Source: Seohaeicola zhoushanensis
GTDB taxonomy: Bacteria > Pseudomonadota > Alphaproteobacteria > Rhodobacterales > Rhodobacteraceae
Reading direction: 5' to 3'
DNA: 40,041 nucleotides
Assembly: GCF_014656415.1 (NCBI RefSeq)
Contig: NZ_BNCJ01000027.1
Location: 1 to 40,041, forward strand
Numbering within the stretch: the stretch's first letter is position 1; every line of letters starts with the position of its first letter. This document shows positions 20,539 to 28,313 of this stretch, in pieces. The position numbers and the translations under genes are program-made. The notes under the pieces were generated by a model. That model searched no databases, was not told the DNA's origin, and worked only from the letters and a program-made list of their open reading frames with translations.

Positions 20539-21495
20539 ATGACACGCGCCCAGGGGGCCCGCGCGCAGATGGCGCTTGGCTTCGAATCTGTCTACGGCAC
20601 TGCGCCGGCGGCGAACAGCTTCTGGAAGATGCCTTTCGCCTCGACCACGCTCGGCAGCGAACAGCCGCTGCTGAACAACGAGCTCCTGGGCTACGGGCGT
20701 GATCCCCTGGCGCCGGTCAAGGACGCGATCACCGCCGATGGCGACGTGGTCGTACCGATCGACGCCCGCTTTCTCGGCATCTGGCTGAAGGCCCTGTTCG
20801 GTGCGCCGACGACGACCGGCGGTTCGGCGCCTTATTCGCATGAGTTCGTCTCTGGAGCCTGGAGCCTGCCCAGCATGGCAGTCGAGGTAGGGAACCCCGA
20901 TGTGCCGTCCTACCGCATGCTCACTGGCGTCGTCGCGAACAGCATCAACTGGACGATGCAGCGTTCGGGGCTGGTGACCGCGACGATCAACTGCGTGGCG
21001 CAGGGTGAAAGCAAGGCAACCTCGAGCGCGGCTGGCACCCTGGAAGAGCTTGCGCTGACGCGCTTCGGCTCCTTCAACGGGTCGATCAGCCGGGAAGGCA
21101 GCCTTCTCGCGAACGTGGTATCGGGTCAGATCACCTATTCGAACAACCTCGACCGGGTCGAAACAATCCGCAGCGACGGCAAGATCGCGGGCGCCGATCC
21201 GTCCATCGCTGCTCTGTCGGGCGAGATCGTCGTCCGCTTCGCTGATACCACGCTGCTCGACCAGGCTGTCAGCGGCGCGCCGTGCGAGTTGGTTTTCGAT
21301 TACGAGATCGACGCCAGCACCAAGTTCACGCTGACGGTGCATTCGGTCTATCTGCCTGCCCCGCGGCTCCCGATCACCGGCCCCGGTGGGATGCAGGCAA
21401 CCTTTGCCTGGCAGGCGGCGCTGGATGACGTCGAGGGCGTCATGTGCACCGCCACGCTGGTCAACGACATGGCGAATTTCGACAACCCGAGCTGA
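20539..21495 (+). CDS. Major tail tube protein
   Basis: A 318-residue protein. The start, 'ARAQMALGFESVYGTAPAANSFWKMPFASTTLG', and the layout of beta strands with 'GDVVVPIDARFLGIWLKALFGAP' and 'MLTGVVANSINWTMQRSGLVTATINCVAQGE' match the phage tail tube group used by Rhodobacterales siphoviruses. The C-terminal 'GMQATFAWQAALDDVEGVMCTATLVNDMANF' is the usual closing strand. It has a good ribosome site (AAAGGAG) and starts 21 bp after the terminator gene. Confidence 0.85.
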   Translation: MTRAQGARAQMALGFESVYGTAPAANSFWKMPFASTTLGSEQPLLNNELLGYGRDPLAPVKDAITADGDVVVPIDARFLGIWLKALFGAPTTTGGSAPYSHEFVSGAWSLPSMAVEVGNPDVPSYRMLTGVVANSINWTMQRSGLVTATINCVAQGESKATSSAAGTLEELALTRFGSFNGSISREGSLLANVVSGQITYSNNLDRVETIRSDGKIAGADPSIAALSGEIVVRFADTTLLDQAVSGAPCELVFDYEIDASTKFTLTVHSVYLPAPRLPITGPGGMQATFAWQAALDDVEGVMCTATLVNDMANFDNPS

Positions 21496-21506
21496 ACGGA
21501 GCCTCG

Positions 21507-22046
21507 ATGAGACTGAACCTTTCCCCCGCCGTCGAGCGGTATCAACTGATCGCGGGCGCCGACGAAGGAGATCCCGGTGTCGCGATCATGGCGCGGCCGG
21601 CTCTCACCTCGATCATCGAGGATGCCAAGGCCGACGACTGCCTGATCGCCTATGCCGACGAGATCCGCGCGATGGTCGAGGTCGGAGAAGACGCGGAAGT
21701 GTCGGCGGAGGTGATCCGGTCAAAGGGCCGCGTCGGCCTGATGTTCGCGAAAGCCGTGGCTCGGCGCGTGATCGATGGCTGGGATGGTGTCGAGGATGAA
21801 GACGGGCAACCCGCACCGGTCACCCCTGACCGGATCGACGCCTTTCTCGATATCGCACCGATCTATGATGCCTTCACGTCCGTCTACCTCACGCGCTGGC
21901 TGATCGTGCAGCATGAAAAAAACGTCTCTGCGCCCTCGCCGAATGGCACTTCGGTGGGGGTGCAGACTACTGCGCAGGCTGCGAAACCTTCTGCGGGGAA
22001 TGCCCGCGCCGGACGCACCGCCCGCAAACCGAAGAAGGCAGGCTGA
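21507..22046 (+). CDS. Tail assembly chaperone, G-type
   Basis: A 179-residue protein from ATG 21507 (GGAG upstream). It lies between tail tube and tape measure, as lambda gpG does, with the acidic helical composition of that chaperone ('GVAIMARPALTSIIEDAKADDCLIAYADEIRAMVEVGEDAEVSAEVIRSKGRVGLMFAKAVARRVIDGW'). The zero-frame end after the slippery site is low-complexity (Ala/Lys/Arg). A -1 shift at A-AAA-AAC (21917-21923) makes the longer GT form. Confidence 0.85.
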   Translation: MRLNLSPAVERYQLIAGADEGDPGVAIMARPALTSIIEDAKADDCLIAYADEIRAMVEVGEDAEVSAEVIRSKGRVGLMFAKAVARRVIDGWDGVEDEDGQPAPVTPDRIDAFLDIAPIYDAFTSVYLTRWLIVQHEKNVSAPSPNGTSVGVQTTAQAAKPSAGNARAGRTARKPKKAG

Positions 22047-22255
22047 CCTGGGCGCTGGTCCTGAAGCTGCGCGGGCAGCTGCGCGTGGCTTCGGGCATGG
22101 GGGTCGTGGTCCTCGGGTGGGACTTCAACGCGGCCTTTGCCCTTGGCGATGCCATGGGGCTCGACCGTCTCACCATCGTCGAACTGCTGCCCGACATCGA
22201 GGCGGTGGCCATCCGTCACATCAACGAAAGGGCCCAGGGCTCCGATGACCCGTGA
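21917..22255 (+). CDS. T domain of the frameshifted GT chaperone, Cys-rich
   Basis: Read in the -1 frame from the heptamer at 21917-21923, the extension runs 110 codons to the TGA at 22253-22255. It starts 'RLCALAEWHFGGGADYCAGC' and shows C-x2-C-x3-C-x2-C (CAGCETFCGEC), a possible metal knot, then 'LTWALVLKLRGQLRVASGMGVVVLGWDFNAAFALGDAMGLDRLTIVELLPDIEAVAIRHINER'. It has no ATG start of its own. In lambda the T part binds tail tube protein while G coats the tape measure. The tape measure gene starts inside its end (22245). Confidence 0.85.
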   Translation, partial: KKRLCALAEWHFGGGADYCAGCETFCGECPRRTHRPQTEEGRLTWALVLKLRGQLRVASGMGVVVLGWDFNAAFALGDAMGLDRLTIVELLPDIEAVAIRHINERAQGSDDP

Positions 22256-24437
22256 GAAGAGGTATTCCGTCCGCTTCGCCGCGGCCGGCGGCGACACCGT
22301 CAAGGCGGAGTTGCGCGGAATCGGGACGGCAGGCCGTGAGGCGATGGACGGCCTGCGCGATGGGTCGGGTCCGGCTGCGGCCGGACTCGACCGCGTCGGC
22401 GACGCCGCGGCGCAGGCGCAGGCCAAGCTCGAGGCGATCGTTGCCAAATCGACGGCGGCGCTTGCGGCGATGCGGTCATCGGCGCAGGCATCCTCTCCGC
22501 TGGTTGACCGGATCAACCGCGCGACCGGCGTCACCCCGGACCTGGGGCAATCGACCGCTGACTACCTGCGCCAGGGGCAAGCGCTGGACGACATGCGCGC
22601 GAAGTTCAATCCGGTCTTCGCTGCGATCCGGACCTACCGCGCCGAAGTCTCGTCGATCCGCGCGGCCCACCTCGAAGGGGCGATCTCGGCCGACGAAATG
22701 ACGGCCGCGATCAACCGGGCGCGGACAGCTTCTCTCGACAGCATCGCGGCATTCAAGGGGCGCAGCCGTTCGATCGACGATATGAGCAAATCGACCCGCG
22801 CGAGCGCGTTCCGGATGCAGATGCTGGGATACCAGATCAACGACATCGGGGTGTCCCTGGCCGGCGGAATGAACCCGTTCACAGTGCTGGCCCAACAGGG
22901 CACGCAGGTTGCGCAGATCTATGGCGCGGGCAACGGCGGCGTGGGTGGGCTCTTCCGGGATCTCGGCGGCATGATCCGCGGCGCTGCCATGCGCTTTCCG
23001 CTTCTCACGGCGGCTGTCGCCGTAGGCAGCGCGGCGGTCGCCGGAATGCAGCACGAGATCAACAAGGCCAAAGGGGTGACCGTCGGCTTCGGGGATACCG
23101 CACTGGCCGTCTTCCAGGTGATCGGCCGTGGCATCTATTCCTGGATCAAGCCCGGCGTCGACAAGATCGGCGAGTGGTTCTCGACCGCTTGGGATGCCGT
23201 TGTCGATGGCGTGAAGTGGGCAGGGAATGGTCTGATCAACGGGACGAAGATCGCGGTCGACGCGATCGGGACCGCGATCAGCGTTATTCCGGACTTGTTT
23301 CGCTCCGCGTTCAGCTTCGCCGTGTCCTTCGTGCTGACGAAATTGCACGACATGGTCTGGCATGTGGCGCAGGCTGTGAATGCGATAGCCAAAGCGCTCA
23401 ACGATGTCTTCGGCACAAACCTTTCGACATCATCACTCGATGGTCTGGTGTCATCGTTGAGCAAATCGAGTGGCGAGTATTACAAGGGAGGCGTGGACGC
23501 CAAGGATCGCGTCGAAAAGGCTTGGGATGGTTTCGAGGACCGCAGGGACAAGATCGCTGCCGAAGATCCAATGGGCGATTTCTACTCGGCCGTCCGTCGC
23601 CAGGCGATCAAGAACTCGAAGGACAAGGACGACGGCAAGGGCGGAAAGCAGAAGGACGCTGTCGACGACCTGGTGAAGTCGTTGCAGCGTGAGCTGGCCG
23701 TTCTGCGCGAGACCGACCCGGTCAAGGCGAAGATGCTCGAGTATTCCGAGAAGCTCTCCGGCGCGACGATGGGCGAGAAGGAGCAGGTCCTCGGCCTGGT
23801 CACGGCCCTGGAGAACGCGAAGAACGGATGGGAGTCGATCGGGATCTCGCTGCGCACCTACGCGGAAGAAGGGAAACGTACCGGCAAGGCGGTGGGTGAG
23901 GCGCTGGTGAACGGCCTGAAGGGGGCGGAAAACCAGTTCCGAAACTTCATCGAGACCGGCAAGTTCAACTTCAAGGAATTCATCCGCTCCATCGTGGCCG
24001 ACCTGGCTGTCATCGGCTTCCGAAGAGCAATCCTTACGCCGATCGCCGACTGGTTCGGTGGCCTGTTCCCAGCGGCCGTGAGCCATACCGGCGGCGAGGT
24101 TGGTGCCGGTGGCATGGTGCGCAATGTCCCTGCCGCCCTGTTTGCTGGCGCGCCGCGCTTCCACGGTGGCGGCTGGCCCGGCCTGCGGAGCGACGAAGTG
24201 CCGACGATCCTCCAGCGCGGAGAGCGGGTGCTGTCACGCGCCGAGGTCGCGAGAGGTTCCCAATCCGGGGATGGGACTGTGCATGTCATGGTCGGCGTCG
24301 ACCAGAGCGGCAACTTGGTCCCGCTGATCCAGTCGGTGAGTGGCCGAGTGTCGGCTCAGGCAGTTGCTGCCGGGATGGCTGCACAGGATCGGAAGATGCC
24401 GCAGAACCTGCAGGCCTATAGCGCGAGACGAGCCTGA
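22245..24437 (+). CDS. Tail tape measure protein
   Basis: A 730-residue protein from MTREKRYSVRF; the longer in-frame start at 22137 is rejected because it runs back into the T domain. It has a helical Ala/Arg/Asp-rich N-terminal half, hydrophobic segments near 240-275 ('LLTAAVAVGSAAVAGM') and 340-380, a coiled central part, and a lambda gpH-like C-terminus ('FNFKEFIRSIVADLAVIGFRRAIL', 'HTGGEVGAGGMVRNVPAALFAGAPRFHGGGWPGLRSDEVPTILQRGERVLSR'). It sets tail length and aids DNA entry. Its length is moderate for a siphovirus. Confidence 0.93.
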   Translation: MTREKRYSVRFAAAGGDTVKAELRGIGTAGREAMDGLRDGSGPAAAGLDRVGDAAAQAQAKLEAIVAKSTAALAAMRSSAQASSPLVDRINRATGVTPDLGQSTADYLRQGQALDDMRAKFNPVFAAIRTYRAEVSSIRAAHLEGAISADEMTAAINRARTASLDSIAAFKGRSRSIDDMSKSTRASAFRMQMLGYQINDIGVSLAGGMNPFTVLAQQGTQVAQIYGAGNGGVGGLFRDLGGMIRGAAMRFPLLTAAVAVGSAAVAGMQHEINKAKGVTVGFGDTALAVFQVIGRGIYSWIKPGVDKIGEWFSTAWDAVVDGVKWAGNGLINGTKIAVDAIGTAISVIPDLFRSAFSFAVSFVLTKLHDMVWHVAQAVNAIAKALNDVFGTNLSTSSLDGLVSSLSKSSGEYYKGGVDAKDRVEKAWDGFEDRRDKIAAEDPMGDFYSAVRRQAIKNSKDKDDGKGGKQKDAVDDLVKSLQRELAVLRETDPVKAKMLEYSEKLSGATMGEKEQVLGLVTALENAKNGWESIGISLRTYAEEGKRTGKAVGEALVNGLKGAENQFRNFIETGKFNFKEFIRSIVADLAVIGFRRAILTPIADWFGGLFPAAVSHTGGEVGAGGMVRNVPAALFAGAPRFHGGGWPGLRSDEVPTILQRGERVLSRAEVARGSQSGDGTVHVMVGVDQSGNLVPLIQSVSGRVSAQAVAAGMAAQDRKMPQNLQAYSARRA

Positions 24438-25126
24438 TGCAGCGTGAAATCATCACAATTCCCCGCAGCCTGATGCGGATCATGAACTCGTCCTGGGATA
24501 TCGATTGGCGCAGTCAGTCTCTGGGTGAGACCAATGCCGGAACGAGCAAGGTCGTCTTCAATGCCTTCCCGCGATGGGTTGGGTCCGCCAACCTTTACCT
24601 GAAACGGGAGGCAATCCTGGCGTGGCGAGCCTTCAAGCTGAGCGGCCAGGGGCAGACGAACGTCTATCGTCTGCCCCTGATTGACCCGATTGGCTTCGAT
24701 TACATGTCGGCAGCGGCAGGTGCGGGGGTTGCGCCGACTGGTATCCCGTTCTCGACAGGGGAGACGTTCTCGACCGGGATGGGGTTCGAGTATGTGGCGA
24801 CTTGCACTGCCGCCCTGGCTGCAACGGCAGGCGCGACCCAGATCCGCATAAACACGGCTCCCTCCGGGATCGTGCCGAAGGTTGGTCAGATCATGGGGCA
24901 CGACGATTGGCCGTTCGCCGTCGTTTCGGTCACGTTGGTCTCGACCGGCATCTACGATCTCGGCATTCAGATGCCGCTGCGCTCCGCTGTTCCTTCAGGT
25001 GCGGCTATTCGCCATGAAGGCGTTGGACTCTTCGAAATCACCGAGGATGGTGCAGGGGATCTGACCTACGAGTTCAAGCACGAGAGCCGGCCGGTGTTCC
25101 GCTTCCGTGAGGTCCTGACCAGATGA
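24437..25126 (+). CDS. Tail tip-proximal protein (gpM/distal tail position)
   Basis: A 229-residue beta-rich protein coupled to the tape measure stop (TGATG). It contains 'IITIPRSLMRIMNSSWDIDWRSQSLGETNAGTSKVVFNAFPRWVGSANLYL' and an Ala/Gly insert with 'GEMF'-like repeats, and ends 'GAGDLTYEFKHESRPVFRFREVL'. Genes in this place encode distal tail or hub adaptor proteins. The exact family is not recognised. Confidence 0.78.
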   Translation: MQREIITIPRSLMRIMNSSWDIDWRSQSLGETNAGTSKVVFNAFPRWVGSANLYLKREAILAWRAFKLSGQGQTNVYRLPLIDPIGFDYMSAAAGAGVAPTGIPFSTGETFSTGMGFEYVATCTAALAATAGATQIRINTAPSGIVPKVGQIMGHDDWPFAVVSVTLVSTGIYDLGIQMPLRSAVPSGAAIRHEGVGLFEITEDGAGDLTYEFKHESRPVFRFREVLTR

Positions 25127-25710
25127 GCTTTTTCCCGTCCGATCTCGACCGCGCTGGGGCGATCCTGGGCGCGCTCGACCTTTGCGAGATTGACACGGTG
25201 GACGGTCCCGCCCGCTTCATGATCGGTGCGGATGGCGTGTTCATCGATGTGCTTGGCCGGCAGTGGTACGGCTCTCAGCTCGCCAGCGTGTCGAGCCTGG
25301 AGAGCGCCATTGGCGGGAAGGCCCCGGAGGGCAGCATCACGCTGTCGTTCTTCCAGGATCCGAATGCGGTCGATCTGGTCGCGCAGGTCCGCGCGCTCGG
25401 TCTGGACTATGTGCGGGATCGCGACGTGACGTTTTTCATTCAACCGATCGGAAGCCATGCGGAATTCTACGCGCCGACGCGCGCGCCGATCCAGTGGCTG
25501 CGCCGCACGGCGAGGTCACTGACCTTCTCGGCGAGTGGGGCGCAGGATCGGTCGATCACGTTGGCCTTCGAGGCCTGGTCCGAAAACCGGCGCGCCGCGC
25601 GCCGCATCGTGCTGAACACCGAGGGGCACGCGAAACTGATCGGCCAGCCCAATCCGTCGCTGGAGTTCATCCCGACTAGCGACTTCGAAGAAGAGAAGCT
25701 GTTCGGATGA
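25123..25710 (+). CDS. Tail tip protein (gpL-like position)
   Basis: A 195-residue protein coupled by ATGA to both neighbours. It contains 'DRAGAILGALDLCEIDTVDGPARFMIGADGVFIDVLGRQWYGSQL' and 'GSITLSFFQDPNAVDLVAQVRALGLDYVRDRDVTFFIQPIG', then a C-terminal 'SITLAFEAWSENRRAARRIVLNTEGHAKLIGQPNPSLEFIP'. It lies between the gpM-like and NlpC-like genes, as gpL does in lambda. Assignment is by position and general beta-rich character. Confidence 0.75.
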   Translation: MSFFPSDLDRAGAILGALDLCEIDTVDGPARFMIGADGVFIDVLGRQWYGSQLASVSSLESAIGGKAPEGSITLSFFQDPNAVDLVAQVRALGLDYVRDRDVTFFIQPIGSHAEFYAPTRAPIQWLRRTARSLTFSASGAQDRSITLAFEAWSENRRAARRIVLNTEGHAKLIGQPNPSLEFIPTSDFEEEKLFG

Positions 25711-26150
25711 CGCCGCTATACCGGGAACTGCACCGCTGGGCCTCGACACCCTTCATCTGGGGCGAGACCGACTGCATGACGTGCCTCGCCGACTGGGTTC
25801 TGCGGGTGCGCGGCGTGGACCCGGCGGCGGAGATCCGTGGCACCTATGACAGCCGGGGCAGCTGCCAACGCGAAACCGGGTTTTTCCGTGATCCTGTAGC
25901 CGCGATCGAACGCTGCCTCGCCACCATCGGCGGCCTGCCGCGCGTGGAGGGGCCACAAGCTGGCGACGTCGCGGTGATCCTCGCGCCTGTCGCGGATGGC
26001 CGGCTGTCACCCTGCGGCGCAATCTGGCTCGGCTCGGCTTGGGGCTGCAAGGGGCCGAGTGGCACGACGACGCTCAATCCGCGCTTCATCGACGTGGCAC
26101 GCGACGCGGATGGCGTTCCGGGGATCTGGGGGGTCGGCTATGCGGCGTAG
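25707..26150 (+). CDS. NlpC/P60-like tail protein (DUF6950-like)
   Basis: A 147-residue protein. 'LHRWASTPFIWGETDCMTCLADWVLRVRG' carries the 'FxWGxxDC' motif of phage NlpC/P60-related tail proteins (lambda gpK position), with Cys23 as the likely nucleophile. 'GDVAVILAP' and 'SPCGAIWLGSAWGCKGPSG' follow. Such proteins may cleave peptidoglycan locally during DNA injection; the C-terminal His/polar residues needed for full activity are not obvious. The end overlaps the start of the tip protein gene by 11 nt. Confidence 0.8.
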   Translation: MTPLYRELHRWASTPFIWGETDCMTCLADWVLRVRGVDPAAEIRGTYDSRGSCQRETGFFRDPVAAIERCLATIGGLPRVEGPQAGDVAVILAPVADGRLSPCGAIWLGSAWGCKGPSGTTTLNPRFIDVARDADGVPGIWGVGYAA

Positions 26151-28272
26151 CCTGCTGATCGCCGCTCTGTTGGCGACGACTTCTCTCACTCCGGTAGAGG
26201 CCAAGGCGGAACCTGTGACGGGCTTCATTCTTGGCTCACTCGGGGTGGCCGGCGGGTCTGCGATCGCTACGACGGCGGCCTATGCGGCTGGCACGGCGTT
26301 TGCGGCCACGGCCCTTGGCGGCTTCGTGGTCAACACCGTTGTCGCGATCGGCCTTTCGGCGCTGGCGATGAAGCTGCAGCCGAAGCCTACGACGCCGCCG
26401 CCCGCCGCGAGGATGGTCAATTTCGCACAGCCGGTAGTCTATGCCGAGCGTGTTTATGGTCGGACGCGGAAGGGCGGGCCGATCGGCTTCACCGGCTTCG
26501 TGGATGGCCGTCGCTATTACGTGCCGATCCTGGCCGCGCATCGGATCGAAGGCGTTGTCGAGCACTGGCTCGATGAACGCACCGTCACGCTGACGACCGA
26601 GGCCGACCAGAGCCTGAGCAATATCGCGACCGCACCGATTGCTGGCTATGGGCGGATCAACACCTTCACGGGGCGCGCCGGTCAGACGGCGGATCCCGGC
26701 CTTGTCGACGCATTCGACCAGATCACCACGGCGCACAACTTTCGGGGGCTGGCAGGAGCGGTGATCTGGGCCAAGCGACCGCCGGAATCGTCCTTCACAG
26801 AGATCTATCCGCAGGGCCGCCAGTGGGCCTATGCGCCGGTCATCGACGGGAACGACCGGATCTACGATCCGCGGGACGGCTCCCGGAAATACACCAACAA
26901 TGCCGCCCTGGTGATCGCCGACTGGGTCGTCAACAGCCTCGGCGGCGAGGTCGACTGGGACGAGGTCACCGATGAGGCGAACGCAAGCGACGTCGGAGTC
27001 ACGAACGCCGAAGGCGAGATCCAGCCCCGGTGGACGATCAACGGAACCGTGTCGGATGAGCAGGATTACGAGGATCAGCGCGCGCAGCTCGCCGCGGCCT
27101 GCGATGCCTTCTTCTATGAGCGGACTGACGGCAAGGTCGGGTTTACGGTCGGCCGCTGGATCGCGCCGACGCTCACGCTGACGGCGGATGATTTCTACTC
27201 CTTCGAGCTGACGGAGGGACAGTGGGGCGCGGATGCGCCAGACGAGGTTGCGGTCACCTATACCGAGCCGGAGAATGCCTGGCGCGAGACACCGGCTGGC
27301 ACCTGGGTCGAGAACGCGGTTCCGAAGCCGGTTCGGGAAGAGCCGCAGATATTCATGATCTCGAACCACAACCAGGCTACCCGGATCGGCAAGCGGATCG
27401 CCCGGATGCGTCGCGCAAAATACCAGCTCCGGGCGACGATCGGGCTCGCCGGCTACGAGCTGCTCGGCGGGCGAGATGGCGGCCGAGCGCACCGGTTCTT
27501 TCGGGTCGTGCATCCGGAGATGGGCATCGACCAGACCTTCGAGGTGGGTGAGCTGAGCCGCGATGGGACCAGCATGTTCACCCTGACCGCGAATTCGGTC
27601 AAAGCCGGCGACTTCGCCTTGAACGCGCCGGTCAATGAACCGGAGCGGCCGTCATACGGCCAGCGCGTCGTTTCCGATAGCAGTATCCCGGTGCCGAGCA
27701 GCTTTGCTGGCGGCGCCCTGGCGCAGGGCACGCTGATCTATACCTGGGCCGAGCAGGACGCTGGCTACACGCAGGAAGTGCGTTACCGGACGCTGGGCGA
27801 CACCTATTGGCTGTCGGCAGTGACGGCGACCAGCGCCGATCGCTTGCAGATCTCAGGTTTCGAAGATGGGGCCATGATCGAGGCGCAGATCCGGAACCGG
27901 ACTGCCGGGGCGGGAGTATCGGACTGGGGGCCAGAGGTTCCGGTCCAGACGCAGGTCGTTGTGAACCCGGTGGCACCCGGCGCCCTGACGTCCTTCTCGG
28001 TCTCGGACGTCGGCGAGGCCGTCCTGGTCAGCTTCACCGCTCCAAATGACGCCCAGTATTTCGGGACGCGGATCTGGCGTGGGGCGACGGCGACCTTCAG
28101 CAGTGCGACGCTGATCCACACCGAATATGGCATCCCGAGCGACGGCGACAGCTTCACTGACCCCACCCTGACAGGGGCCTTCTACTACTGGGCGGCCCCA
28201 ATCAATTCCAGCGGCGTCGAGGGTCCCCTCGAAGGGCCGCTGCCAATTACCGTCGTTCCGCCAGGGCCGTAG
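26140..28272 (+). CDS. Tail tip host-specificity protein, gpJ-like
   Basis: A 710-residue protein from MRRSLLIAALLATT; the in-frame ATG at 25996 lies in the previous gene and is rejected. An N-terminal hydrophobic part (1-90) looks like a signal peptide followed by a Gly/Ala-rich membrane-like stretch. A tip-attachment core (about 90-540) follows ('VVYAERVYGRTRKGGPIGFTGF', 'GAVIWAKRPPESSFTEIYPQGRQWAYAPVIDGNDRIYDPRD', 'FFRVVHPEMGIDQTFEVGELSRDG'). The end has two fibronectin-III-like modules (about 560-710). It should form the baseplate hub that first contacts the cell. Confidence 0.88.
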   Translation: MRRSLLIAALLATTSLTPVEAKAEPVTGFILGSLGVAGGSAIATTAAYAAGTAFAATALGGFVVNTVVAIGLSALAMKLQPKPTTPPPAARMVNFAQPVVYAERVYGRTRKGGPIGFTGFVDGRRYYVPILAAHRIEGVVEHWLDERTVTLTTEADQSLSNIATAPIAGYGRINTFTGRAGQTADPGLVDAFDQITTAHNFRGLAGAVIWAKRPPESSFTEIYPQGRQWAYAPVIDGNDRIYDPRDGSRKYTNNAALVIADWVVNSLGGEVDWDEVTDEANASDVGVTNAEGEIQPRWTINGTVSDEQDYEDQRAQLAAACDAFFYERTDGKVGFTVGRWIAPTLTLTADDFYSFELTEGQWGADAPDEVAVTYTEPENAWRETPAGTWVENAVPKPVREEPQIFMISNHNQATRIGKRIARMRRAKYQLRATIGLAGYELLGGRDGGRAHRFFRVVHPEMGIDQTFEVGELSRDGTSMFTLTANSVKAGDFALNAPVNEPERPSYGQRVVSDSSIPVPSSFAGGALAQGTLIYTWAEQDAGYTQEVRYRTLGDTYWLSAVTATSADRLQISGFEDGAMIEAQIRNRTAGAGVSDWGPEVPVQTQVVVNPVAPGALTSFSVSDVGEAVLVSFTAPNDAQYFGTRIWRGATATFSSATLIHTEYGIPSDGDSFTDPTLTGAFYYWAAPINSSGVEGPLEGPLPITVVPPGP

Positions 28273-28313
28273 CGGCCCGACAGACCTTCCGAACATCAGA
28301 AAACGAGGACAAC

